Below, in pieces: positions 24,205-34,887 of a stretch of DNA of 64,000 nucleotides. The position numbers and the translations under genes are program-made. The number at the start of each line of letters is the position of its first letter. Position 1 is the first letter of the stretch. The notes under the pieces are model-generated. The model saw only the letters and a list, made by a program, of their open reading frames with translations, made no database searches and had not been told where the DNA came from. This DNA comes from Bilabrum cf. latius (lineage: Eukaryota > Bigyra: Bicosoecida > Bigyra > Bicosoecida), in contig OZ237745.1 in NCBI GenBank assembly GCA_965178125.1, forward strand, positions 1 through 64,000. Direction: 5' to 3'.

Positions 24205-24512
24205 GATTGCAGGTGCTCTTTCCAGACCCACGGGGTGTATGCTTGAAGCGTAAAAAATCAGCAGATCATGGACTCAAATCAAATCACCGATAAGATACCA
24301 AGATACTATAGATGCGGCAAGAATCTATGGCAGCGATTCCGGTTTGATATCCGGTGTAGGCGCATGACGACTTCTAGTGGAATTGCAGGTTGTGCTGTGG
24401 AAATTCATTGCAGTGTATGTTTAAAGGGTTCTCTTCTGTGTCTCCAGCCGTGCTCGCATCATATGAATCGGGCAACAGCGGGATCCAGCCCTGATACACT
24501 GCCAATGGAAGT
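24205..24512. other. Intergenic, nothing recognised
   Basis: About 310 bp downstream of the S27a stop and upstream of the small membrane protein gene. It should contain the S27a 3' end and polyadenylation signals; I cannot identify them with confidence. Confidence 0.4.
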
Positions 24513-25240
24513 TCACTCCTCCTTCAGGTACTGGCGGCTGCACTTACCGCAGTAGTAGCGGTCCCTGTGCTCGGCCATGAAAACGCCGACACCGCACATG
24601 GGGTGGGGGCACTCCTGGCGCACCTTCTCCACCTTGCCGTCCTCCTTCACGTTGTAGTACTTGAGGGTAGCCAGGGGGGTGTTCTTATACTTGGCCTTCA
24701 CCTTCTTGGGAGTGGTGTACGTCTTCTTCTTGCGCTTCTTGCCGCCGCCGAGCAGCCCCAGGAAGATACTGAGGGTGGCCTCCTCCTCCACCAGCTCAGA
24801 CACGCGGGCCTCGCCATCGAGGACCAGGCCGCCCATGGACAGGCGAGCCTCGGGCAGGCCCTCAGCCTCTGCCACGCGCATGGCCACATCCTTGACAGTG
24901 GTAGTCTCAGTCACATCGCACGCATGCGTGCTCACTCCCTGCTATTGGAAACATGACAGGAGCAAGTAGAAATTGTGATCGGCCAGCCGAAAAAGGCAAA
25001 CATGTGACACTAGCCGTACGCAGATCAAGGAAAATTCATTAGAATACAGCTAGAAAAAAGCTAGAGCGGCTGTAGGTGCCAATTCACACGGTGAAGTCAA
25101 CCAGAAAAATAGGACAGATGCAACTCGCACGATGCATGGAACCACAGCTTATCTTCGCCTGACCGGACTCGAGGTCAGATTCAAATGCATATTCAATACA
25201 AAGATAGATACAATGCTCTCACCTTCACGAAAATCTGCAT
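24513..25240 (-). CDS. RPS27A: Ubiquitin-like/ribosomal protein S27a fusion, one intron
   Basis: Exon 1 (25223-25240) encodes MQIFVK, the exact start of ubiquitin. A 284-bp intron (24939-25222, GTGAGA...GCAG) follows, then exon 2 to a UGA at 24513; 147 residues. The ubiquitin part is highly diverged after MQIFVK, but it ends [13 protein letters not shown], retaining the Gly-Gly cleavage site before the basic S27a start. S27a has its usual KAKY block and zinc-finger cysteines ([22 protein letters not shown]). It would supply small-subunit protein eS31 after processing. No UAG codons. Divergent from QCR9, 132 bp apart. Confidence 0.93.
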
Positions 25241-25372
25241 CCTGTGCGTCCTCTCTTCGCGAACGGGGTTAGTGGCTCGCAGGTGATCCGAGCCTCTAAT
25301 TGTACCGTGCGCATTAGAAAACGATTTTCACTCTATTGGGGCATCTCGTTCATCTCAAGGCTACTTTGCGTC

Positions 25373-25854
25373 ATGCAGAGACTGGTGACAGCGGCAGCTA
25401 GGTCCAGCAGGGTAGTGGGTGCTCGTAGCAGTGCAGTGGCTCGCTCCATTGGTATGCAGCAGCGCTCATACAGTGGCAGAGGTCCCAGCAATGCGCTCGA
25501 GACTGCTTATCACGTTTTGGCAAAGCGCAACCCCACATACATCACTTTCATCCTTGTGGGAGCTGTGACATTGGAGACTATTTACGGAGGCATTACAGAC
25601 TCAATTTGGGCCGCTGCGAACAACGGAGTGAGGCCATCAAGTGCCGTTGTCTGCTTCGGGCCGCTCCGGAGCCTCACCGATACAATCCTCTTATCAGTGT
25701 GCTTATGCACCTCCCATAGCTTTTCTTGGTATGTATAAGCTTGACTTTCGTTTGCCTTTTTCTTCGCTCGCAGAAGACTTTCGAAACTGCGGACTGGTCG
25801 AAGTTCAGCAGCCCGCTGGACGATGAGGATGAGGACGATGAAGACGACGAGTGA
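25373..25854 (+). CDS. QCR9: Cytochrome bc1 complex subunit 9, one intron
   Basis: Small single-pass subunit of mitochondrial complex III. Exon 1 (25373-25627) encodes an Arg/Ala/Ser-rich mitochondrial presequence and the family core LAKRNPTYITFILVGA...YGGITDSIWAAANNG. The intron (25628-25773) is GTGAGG...GCAG. Exon 2 gives KTFETADWSKFSSPLDDEDEDD and a UGA at 25852. 111 residues. The membrane helix is about residues 60-80. The acidic tail is longer than in yeast or animals. It shows that the organism respires. Other in-frame upstream starts exist but only this ATG begins a presequence. Confidence 0.92.
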
Positions 25855-26048
25855 AGCTTTTTGTGCTTTAGCAAAGATGTGGTTGATTCTTTGCTACGTC
25901 TTCGCCATTGTATAGTACTGAATCTATCTTGTCCATTCATTCGACATTTGAGTTTGGCTATCCTATCCTTACCCTGGCACTGGATGCACGCGCTGTCACA
26001 AGATTCTCCCTTTGGCATCAATCATTGTGGAATGTCCCAAGTTCGGCA

Positions 26049-27176
26049 TCAGGATCCCTTAGGCTGCAACGGCGCCTCTCCGGCATCTGCATCCCTTGCA
26101 TCCTCGTCATCTGGTTCGTACTTGCGGAGCCTGGCCTTGAGATCGATGACTTGCTTGTTCTTGCGAGCGAGCATGTCTTTGAGCATGCGGAACTGCTTCG
26201 TCTATGTCACGCGGGATGCTGGCAGCGCACCAGCAGCACCCTCGCTGGCCGCTACCGGGCCTTTGGCACCGGCCGCCTCCCCACCAGTGGCCTTGGCGTC
26301 CTCGAGCTCAGTCTCCAGCTAGCCCACACGGGCTCGCAACTATTCCAGCTCGGCGCGCGCGTGTTCGGGCACTACTTCACTTGCCTATGCAGCTACAGCA
26401 GATGCAGACCCTGCCGCTGCCTTGGCGCTGCGAGGAAGGGGGCCTGGGGAGGATGTGGTGGGCAGTGGAAGCTGCATAGCGACTGTGCGTGTCTTCTAAA
26501 CGACTGCACGGTGCACCTCACCTTTCAACTTCTCGCGAGAGGGCCTCAGATCTCCTGGTGAGCTCCCCCACCTGCCGGGCGAGGCGGTCTTTCTCTGCAT
26601 TGGCTTTCTGAGTTTCCGCCTCGAGGGCTGCGTGCTATTCGAGCAGTTTGCGATGCTCGTCTCCTAGCTTGTCCAGCTCTTCTTTTCCCGCCCTTTCTGC
26701 CTAACCTAGTAAAGCAGCATCCAGCATTTTCATCTTGCCAACCTCCACAAGGGAGGCCTCGTCCTCCGTTTTGGAAAGATCGATGCTGACGGCGACACCA
26801 GCCACAGCAGCTGACATGAACACTTGTTCAAGAACCAATGCGCCCATCTGTGCATGCTTATCTAACTCTCTGGTTGCAGAGTCACGTAGTGCGTCTGAAG
26901 CCTCGTCCAATATCGACTAGACCTCCTCTTGTGAAAACACGGTCTCGCTCAGTCGAGCATCACGTACATCCTTGATAACCGCACTGATTTCGCCCAAGAA
27001 GGCATCTCTCTTTGTAGAAAAGAACCGAAGGTACTCCTAAATCTGCAAACATTGAAAACGGTGGTAGACTTGGGCATATGCCTGTTTTCGGTACACTGTT
27101 CGTGGAGCTGACCGCAGTTGTGCTACCTCACCTATTCTCTTAGCGGGACAGCCGCTGCGCCTGACGCACCAGCCAT
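26049..27176 (-). CDS. LZTFL1: Leucine zipper transcription factor-like 1, BBSome regulator
   Basis: Regulates BBSome traffic in cilia. Three exons: 27132-27176, 26522-27042, 26049-26427, joined by GTGAGG...GCAG introns; 945 nt, 314 residues (animal protein about 300). The N-terminal EYLRFFSTKRD matches the family's NYMRFARSKR. The middle has ELDKHAQMGALVLEQVF and the IDLSKTED block. The end, FRMLKDMLARKNKQVIDLKARLRKYEPDD, is diagnostic (split here: FRMLKDMLARKNKQ then VIDLKARLRKYEPDD). Nine UAG codons are in frame, at 27132, 27037, 26917, 26701, 26635, 26385, 26340, 26319 and 26202. Two fall at polar heptad positions of a coiled coil, favouring glutamine. Stop UGA. Divergent from HSBP1 (157 bp). 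Confidence 0.92.
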
Positions 27177-27333
27177 GGCTCAAACTTGTAGGAGCGAATG
27201 ACTGGATAGCTGCACCTATTGCTGTGCGGTGACCAAGTCGCGGTCGGCTACGCGGCGCCGCGCAATCACGTCGTTTGCGGAACCGAAATTCAACTGCCAC
27301 CTGTGGCGGCGCTCCTAGCACACGAAGTAGGAC

Positions 27334-27675
27334 ATGGTAAGCCATTAATCTTTGTCCTCATTTCTTTTTGATGTTGTGGCTGAGGTATGTTAGACTTTTG
27401 AGCGCCAACACCTCTTCATTTTTGCGCAGGCGGGTGTTGCAGACATCGAAAAGAGTGGGGCCAGTGGAGAGGACTTGACAAAGTTTGTCAACGAGATTTT
27501 GACAGAAATGCAAAGCAAGTTCTCCGACATGAGCAAGGAAATCGTTGGAAAGATTGACAAGATGGGCGACCGTATCGATGAGCTTGAGAAACAGATCAAC
27601 GATCTCATGGATCAGGCTGGAGAAGGCGGAGCTGGCGCGGACCGAGCAGCAGCAGCAGCTGGTGATGGCAAGTGA
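27334..27675 (+). CDS. HSBP1: Heat shock factor-binding protein 1, one intron
   Basis: Trimeric coiled coil that binds heat shock factor and helps WASH complex assembly. Exon 2 (27430-27675) encodes the family core LTKFVNEILTEMQSKFSDM and KIDKMGDRIDELEKQINDLM, then an Ala/Gly tail and UGA. The in-frame start requires an upstream exon. An ATG at 27334 immediately followed by GTAAGC fits, giving a first exon that contributes only the initiator Met, and a 93-bp intron ending GCGCAG. 82 residues, normal for the family. The exon 1 assignment is inference; the rest is clear. Confidence 0.92.
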
Positions 27676-27760
27676 TCATTATTACGCAAGAGTATTTGAC
27701 GATAGACTGAGCATCCCCCAGACTGTAGAGACAAGCAGCCACACCAGGATATTTTGAATC

Positions 27761-30055
27761 TTATTGCTGGCTGTCGGCACCGTTAGCGCTCGCCTGTGCG
27801 CTGCCAGCCCCTATCCCTCTGCCCGCTCCAGCTGACACCATGGCTAGCTCTGCCTGCTTCCACCTCTCCTGCACCAGTCGCTCCAATTCCGCCACGCGAG
27901 CCTCCCTCCTCCTCACAGCCGCTAGCGAGGCCCGGGCCTCTGCAAGCACAGCCCTCGCCGCCTCGTTGTCCACGGCCTCGCTAGGCCCGGCCTGAGGTTT
28001 GCCAAATGAAGAGAGCGACCCAGCAGCGGATCCCGCTCGAGAACCTTGCCCTGCCGCCAGAAGCCCCAGCGCCACAGCTCCATCGACAGCCTTGCCCGCG
28101 CTGTAGGGCAGCGAGGGCAAGGCAGCCTCCTCAGCAGCGGCAGACAGAGCCCCCATGGCGCGCTCTGCCGCCTCCCGTGCGGCTCGCACAACACTCGGCG
28201 GTGCTGCTGCTGTCAGTGCCGCAATGGCGCCTAGCGCAGACCCGTGGGCCTGCCCCGCTTCACCACCCGTTTCAGGCCGTACGCTCGCTGGTGCCCCACC
28301 CAGCGCCAGGAACCTGCCTAGACAGGCCTGCCCGGTCCTAGACCCTTCTGCCCCTGCCCCAGGGGGGCACTCCTTCAGGAGTTGCCTGGATACTGCCTCC
28401 CAGTCCACAGAGGCAGCATCGTTGTCACCCCCTGCCTTACCATCCCCAGCAGAGCGCACGTCGCCAGCACCGCCCCCGCTGACCTGCGCCCCCACCGCCT
28501 CAAGGAGTGCACGGTCCTGCTCCGCAGTCCACAGCCCCCCCATGGACCCGCGCAGAGCATCGCGCACACCGTCCCCACTGGAGGCCCCGGGCGGTGCTTC
28601 CCCTAGCACAGACACGATGCCGACCCTTCTCTCTGCCCCTGCCTGCCCCCGCAAGTGTCCGGGGGCTTGCTGCGACACTCGCGCCTCTGCTGCTGCGAGC
28701 AGTCTGTGCATCTCCCAGGCCCCTCGAGAAGGCCCGCTGTCTCCCGCTACCCCTTGAAGCAGCGCTCCCTGCTGCAGCACCACGGGCGCTATCCTCACGG
28801 TGCTGCCAGCATCGCCGACCTCTTGCACGGACAGCTGCCGAGCCCTGCCCACCTCAATCCGTTGCAAGCTGACAGAGCTGTTGGACTGCCCACTCGTGTC
28901 GGCACCATCGCCATTGCTGCTGCTGCTGCTGCTGCCGCCACCACTGGTTGAGCTCGCGGACTTGCTAGAACCAGAGGCAAATGCCACGGGCCCACCTGCC
29001 ACTCCCTCGCTCTGCACCCCCAGCCCGGCGTCCAGTGATGTGCCGGGCAGCGGCGCGATCACTCGCACCGGCCAGTGGGTAGCCGGGGGATGTCCCCCTG
29101 GCACGGGCCTCGACTGCGGAACCACGTTGTAGTTGATCACGCCCCACCTCTCGAGGAAGCGGTGCAGCCGGATCACGAAAGCCGCGTCTGCTACAAGCGC
29201 CCTGCGAGCCGAGGTGGCCGTCAGATACCTGCCCGGGTGCTGTCTGTAGGCCGACACCATCCAGTCGCGGCAAGCCACGTATTTTTCCGGCGTGCGGCTG
29301 GCGCTGGATGAGTCGAACCACCGAGGGAAGGTTCGTCGCTCCATGCCGTGAATTCCCCTGGGCCGGTACCAGGCCGCGCAGGCAGGCATGCTGGCGGGGT
29401 GTGACGAGGGCATGGCAGCAGCTGCGCCTGCCGTGGGACCCCCTCGGCTGCTGGGAGTGGGAGCTGCGCCGGATGCCCCCGGCTGTGCGAGCAGGTTAGA
29501 GGCCCGGGCCAGGGCTGCCAGGTCGGGCGCTACGAGCACGCTGGCCTGCTGTGCGACCGCTGCCTTGGCATGGGCCATCACGTGCAGGCTCTGCGTGTCC
29601 AATCGAGCCCGCTGCTGCGCCTGGTCCGTCTGAAGACGCCCCACCTCTTCTGCCGCCCGCGCCACGCTAGTGGCCTGGTCAGTGGCCAGGCGAGCCGCCT
29701 CGATGGCCGCCAGGGCCTGCTCCGCGCTGGGGTTGGCGTGCGGCAGGGCTGCCGCGATATCCTTGGCTGCATCTGCTTGCTCCCCTTCGAGCTCTCGCTT
29801 TGCCACTTCTAAGGCGCGCTGCCGCTCCTTCTCCCGCTTCGTCTGCTTCTTGCCACCGCCGGCACCCTGGGCGTTTGCGCCTGCACCTGCACCGTTCGAG
29901 CCAGCAGATTTCCCCTTTCCTTGACCCCCCCCTTTCTTCCCGCCAATGGTGGATCCTTTCGGATTCGGTGAGGTTTTCCGTTTCAGCTGTGATGCCCCCC
30001 CGGTACCTCCCGCGCTACGCCCACGCTTCTTGGCTTGTGCCTAGCTCGGCTGCAT
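27761..30055 (-). CDS. SWI3: SWI/SNF complex subunit SWI3/SMARCC
   Basis: Core scaffold of SWI/SNF chromatin remodellers. 764 residues, intronless. A basic N-terminus carries UAG as codon 5 (30041). A SWIRM domain lies at about 235-313 (IHGMERRTFPRWFDSSSAS, TPEKYVACRDWMVSAYR, LHRFLERWGVINYNV). A SANT domain lies at about 505-590 (LWTAEQDRALLEAV, WEAVSRQL, CLGRFLALGG). A C-terminal leucine-zipper coiled coil follows (ARAVLAEARASLAAVRRREA, VAELERLVQERWKQAELAMV), exactly the family order. Ser/Gly/Ala-rich linkers are long. Stop UAA at 27761. Divergent from UTP18. Confidence 0.93.
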
Positions 30056-30662
30056 CTCATGCTAGTCTTGCGAGCGGGGCCTCTTCAATCCGGCATGAGT
30101 CGTTGTCTATGGAGCATGTTGCTGCTAAATGTACGGACCAGTACTAAATTTGACTCGCATAGGTTGCGCAGGGCCAGCAGACTGGCCAGATGAATCTGCC
30201 CTTGAGGCCATTGGTGCACTGCTCCCGCCAAATGTAATCTTGATCCGTGGCACCCCCTAATTCCCATTAGAACCACTATTTCCTTGCGCCATCCGTCCAC
30301 TCGATCAGTTTGACTTGACAGCGGGTCACTCTACAGGGCGGATCAAGAACCGCGGCAACCACAGCCGCACGTAGGCTACCGGTGTACTCTCGCTGCAAGG
30401 CTGCGCTGGGAACAGCAAGAAGCAGTCCAAAATGGACCAATATTAAAATATCTAATATACTCAAAGCTTTGTCGCCGTGTCGGAGCCGTTGTTTCCCTCC
30501 GAGAGCTTGCTTCAAACCAAACAAGATTTTGTGCGACGGGGAGTTGCGTGTACATAGTAGCAAACAAAATATGGTGGGCTACTATTAGCTAGAGCTCACC
30601 GCGAATCCCTTCTAATGCCTGGATCGAAGAGAAAGCGAGATGAAATCAATAGATAGAGGAAT
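30056..30662. promoter_or_regulatory. Divergent intergenic region of SWI3 and UTP18
   Basis: About 600 bp separating two divergent housekeeping genes. Contains an AT-rich stretch around 30430-30470. No RNA gene or coding frame that I can support. Confidence 0.4.
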
Positions 30663-32204
30663 ATGATTGGTGATGGGGCCGCAGAAACTGAGAAGGCGCT
30701 CGCTGCTGAGCTATTTGGATTGGCCGCTACTGCAACCGGTGCAAGTGTACCACAGAAGCGTCGCAAAACTGAGCCTCGAATGAGTCACGACAACGAAGAA
30801 TCGTAGGAAGACGCTAGGGATGCTTGGACAGACGCTGCTGACGATGCTGCTGTTGTAGACCTTGCTCGTACTGCCCGCACCCGCAAGTTGCGGTCTAGAG
30901 ATGAAGAAACTACAGTTAGCAAGGCGCATTTCGAAAAGAAGCTGAGAGAATTTCACGTGAAGAGTGTAAGCAGCAGCAATGACTGGGCTAAAGTGGACGA
31001 GGAGGGAACTGCGCGGGTTGGCGAGGAGGAGGGGGATGCTTGGGGCTCCGAGGCAGACCAGGCAGATTCAGCTGCATTCGGCGGCGTAAAATCAACTGCC
31101 AGCCAGCTCAAAGATGCTGCGAGTACTGGTGTCGATAAAGCATCGAAGTTGCGTGCAACTCGGCTGAAAGACGCGAATGCTAGCGATTACCACCGGAGCG
31201 TTGTCTCCTCCATTGGATTTCACTCAAGCGGGCGTTTGCTGCTGTCGAGCGGCTTGGATTGCTCTCTCAAGTTCTTCAAGGTGGAGGGCTCTGCCTGCGA
31301 GAAGGCTCACTCGGTATCTATTCCGGGCTTCCCAGTCTCGAGAGCTCAGTTCATCGCGGGGGACAAGGTGCTGGCCTTTGGGCGCAGGCCTTTCTTCTAT
31401 GCATACGACGTACCCAGCGGGCGATCCACGAGGATGACGCTGCACGGTCGTCACGAACGCAGCTGGACCCGCGCAGCAGTAGCATCCGGCGCCTCGTCCC
31501 CCTTCGCGGCCGCCCTCCTAGGGGACGCGGGGTCGGTGCTTCTGCTGGACAGCCGCACACACCGGGTGGCGCACGAGCTCAAGGTCGACGGGGACGCGTG
31601 GTGCGCAGACTTTGACCCAACAGGCACCAGCCTTGTGGTGGGCAGCTCTTTGGGGCAGCTGTCTCTCTACGATGTGAGGACTTTGCGCACTGTGGCAGCG
31701 CACAGGGACGAGGGCAGCGCTGGAGTCACGTGCGTGGCGTGCTCGGGGTCAGGGTACGCAGCAGGGGCGGCTTCTGGGGTGGCCAACTTCTACGAGGCAC
31801 CGTCGAGTGCAGCCGGACCCTCTCTCACCGCGACAGCTGCCAGCTCCTCCTCCAAGGTGAGCGCGGCGGCTTCCTCTTCGTCCTCTGCATCTTCTTCTTC
31901 TTCTTCGTTCTTTGCTCCCCGGGCGGGGGATGCCGTTGCTTCACCCGCGTACACGACCATGAATCTGACTACGAGGCTGGAGGGAATTAGCTACAGCGCA
32001 GCCGGGAGCATGGCTGCTGTATGGTCCAAAGAGCAAAAGGACCAGTTGCGGGTGGTGAGCCTGCAGGCCCGAGCAGTGTACGCTAATTGGCCCACGTCCA
32101 GGACACCGCTGTCGCACGTGCAGTGCGCTGCATTTTCCCCCGACGACAGCATGGTGGCGATTGGGAATGATAAGGGAAGGGTGTTGCTGTATGCGTTGGA
32201 TTGA
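30663..32204 (+). CDS. UTP18: U3 snoRNP-associated protein UTP18, WD40
   Basis: Nucleolar component of the small-subunit processome. 513 residues. The N-terminus has the family pattern: LAAELFG, then DAWTDAADDAAVVDLA, and SKAHFEKKLREFHVK before the propeller. WD40 blades follow from about residue 170 (SSIGFHSSGRLLLSSGLDC, LKFFKVEG, VASPAYTTMNL) to the end, CAAFSPDDSMVAIGNDKGR. A Ser-rich insert lies near residue 400. One UAG at 30804 (codon 48) is in the acidic N-terminal region; the nearest start after it, a GTG or internal Met, would lose the conserved N-terminus. Stop UGA, only 32 bp from the convergent gene. Confidence 0.88.
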
Positions 32205-32236
32205 AATTCTTCTAGATTGCCACTCGTCAGATCTCC

Positions 32237-34711
32237 TCACGCACGCATGGGGGTGAGCTGTGCCATGGTTGCCTCTGCTTGCTCCGGCAGGACAGTCCTA
32301 TTCCGGTCGTTCATAGGCACGTGTGAAGTCCCCGATATCTTGTCGGCTGGGTGTCTCTGCAACGAGGAGTTTACCTCGCCATCTGCCCTACCCAGACCAC
32401 CGCCGCCGCTAAGTACCGTGCTGCGGAAGCCCCCGTCTCCATGCATGACCCTGCGCCCCGCCCGTCCCATGGGCGTCCCAGGAGCCCCCAGGCCGTGCAA
32501 GGTGCCACCCCTCTCCTCGATAGCAGGAACGGGCGGCTGTCTCAGCGCCACGGAGGCTTGCTCCATCCACCGATCCAGCGCGTCCCTGGACACCGGGCCC
32601 ACCTGCTTGCGGCTGGCGAGGAGACCGGAGACCCCTTGGAGCGAGGACTGGCTGCCCACCCTCGATGAGGACTCGCTGCCTCCCAGTCCACTGGTGGCCA
32701 AGGGCTGGGTGTCTGGCGGAGGCAGCTGTCCCGTGCTCTCCAGCTGCTGCACCATGGAGAGCGTCTATGCGAGAGCGGCCGGGTTCTCTGAAAGGTCAGG
32801 GAGCGATGGCAAGTTTGGCAACGAGCCGCTCATCACAGACGCCATGCTTTCCTGCAGGCTGGTGCTCTGATCGACTGGCAGCTCGCTCTCGTCCATCCAC
32901 TCGTGCCCTTCCTCGCCCCCCACTGCACTCGTGAGAGATCCCTGGCCCAGCTAGCGCTCTTCAAGATTCGCACGAGCCGATTTCCTCGAGTCTCGGCCGA
33001 CATCCGCCTGTTCCAGTCCAGCGGCTGGCCCCCTGCGGTACATCTGCAGCGCACTAGATATGATGGTCTCGTCGACACTTGAGTCTGGAGGCCCCTCAGG
33101 GAGTGCGTATCGCAGCACAGAGACGGTCTTGCTGCGGACATGGGGCTGCAGCAGCAACACAGCAGCGCGTTCAATCGCACGAGAAGCAGATGTTTCCGCC
33201 ATGCCGACCAGCTGCTGCGCATAGCTGGCAGATACGGAGTCGCTGCCCCTCGCTCGCCCCTCGCTGGGCTCAGAGTTTTCGTCTTCTGCAGGCTGGTCTT
33301 CGCCGAGATCTCCATCTAAGCCAGCGTCCGCTACGCTCACTGGTGACATTGCCCTGGGAGCATCGCTCAGGTGGCTCGCAGCTTCATCGTGGTCCATGCT
33401 GTTGCTTCGATCCTTGTCCAGTCGCGAGTCGTGGAGCTAGCTCTGGCGCTCGCCGCTGAGGAATGGACGATGGCCTACAGCATGAGAGGAGCCTCGCAGC
33501 CTTTGCTTTGAGCTGTACCCTGTTTTGTCCTTTCGGGGCGGAGCAAGGGCCTTGGAAACGTGCTTGAAGACCGCCATTTGCTAGCTGTCCGGTCGAGTCC
33601 GCAGCAACAGCCTGTGCAGCATTTCAGTCGCTTGCCCCAGCTGCAGCTTCGAATTTCTGATCTCCTTGTGTGCAAGCCTGCACATGACATCATTGTGCAT
33701 CAATTCGGTCTGTCCAGCAGCAGCTGCTTGCTGTGCTGCGCGGGTGCGCCTGCGTTTCTCTTGCACCGTTGCGTCGTACAGCTGCAGCGCCTCTCGGATT
33801 TCCTACTCTACGTTCTTTTGCTCGTCTCCACACCGCTGAATACACCTTGCTTGTTCTAAGCGATCGTCCTCCGAGGCCTGGAACATGCGGATGAGCTCAT
33901 CGTGGGACCTTACGTTGGCCCGGACCGCCATGCGATCCAAGATGTCAGACAGCTGCTCCCGCTGCTGGCGCAGGCTCTCGCTGGTCTCAGCGCACGTGTT
34001 CTTCTCACCTTCTAGGTTTTTGATGTCATCTTGCAGTTGGTGGATACGCTGCAGCTGCTCCTTGTACTCTTTGGCCTGCTCTGCATGCTCTGCTTGCATA
34101 GTCTTGCCTGCCTTCTCTCGCTGCTGCTTGGTGCCCACTCTCGCCAACCGCTGTAGCCGCCTCGCCCGCTTTAAGCGAGCTTCCAGCTTCATTAATGTAG
34201 CTTCATCTTCCATCATCGCCTTGAGTTCTGAAGCCTCGAACACGTCTCGCTAATCTTCCAGCCGGAGAGTGGCAGCTGTTGCGTTTTCACTTTTCGTAAG
34301 CTCGCGTTGCAGCTCTGCCTGTGCCGCCTGCAAGTCGGCACGAGTCTGGAGAAACAAAGACCTGGTACTCTAGTGTTTTGTTCTCTGTTCGTTGATTTCA
34401 TCGACTAGTGCCTGGTTCTCCTTGTCAAGGCCGTCCTCAAGCCTGCGGATGCGTTCGAGCTCCACTTCAGACAGATAAATTCTCTTTCTGTCTCTCTAAA
34501 CCAGGTCAAGATCTGCTCGAATCCCACCAAATTGGGCTTTATCCTTCTTGTACTTTCCTAGTTCATCTTTCAGGCGAGAAAGAGTGTCGCAGAGCTGTTG
34601 CAGAGAGTCGTTGAGCCTGGCTTGTTCATCCAGCAGCCCCTCGTGCAGCATAGAGGTTCTCTGGAAATGTCGGCGCAACTGCTTATCGCGCTTACCCGAA
34701 GTTTGCTGCAT
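32237..34711 (-). CDS. Coiled-coil protein, possible outer dynein arm docking complex subunit
   Basis: 824 residues from an ATG at 34711 to UGA at 32237 with eight in-frame UAGs (34496, 34379, 34250, 33803, 33581, 33437, 32951, 32765). Residues 1-370 are almost entirely coiled coil. Segments such as RDRKRIYLSEVELERIRRLE with KENQALVDEI, and VRSHDELIRMFQASEDDRLE, resemble the ODA1/CCDC63/CCDC114 family pattern (KEN..L and DELI..F...ED). The C-terminal half is disordered. Assignment to that family is tentative; a different ciliary coiled coil is possible. An extra 5' exon cannot be excluded, since the frame stays open upstream to 34882 without an ATG. Confidence 0.6.
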
Positions 34712-34887
34712 TGCTTTGATTCGCTGCTTTATATTTTGGAGCTATCTGGCAGGAAGGAGACGAGCGTGTCTCCTATGAACGGAACTTCTAACCTCGTCAT
34801 GCGCGGCGCCAGCCCCGACTCCGCCAACGACCACTTTGCAAGGTTGGTACCGGACTTGCTCTGAGCTCCGTTCCTGGTATCACACTT

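Noticed and set aside
32237-33577. A separate gene starting at the well-placed ATG 33577 (MAVFKHVSKALAPP)
   Set aside because: The same frame continues upstream through a UAG into the coiled-coil segment with no UAA/UGA, so this Met is more likely internal. An independent shorter transcript cannot be excluded.
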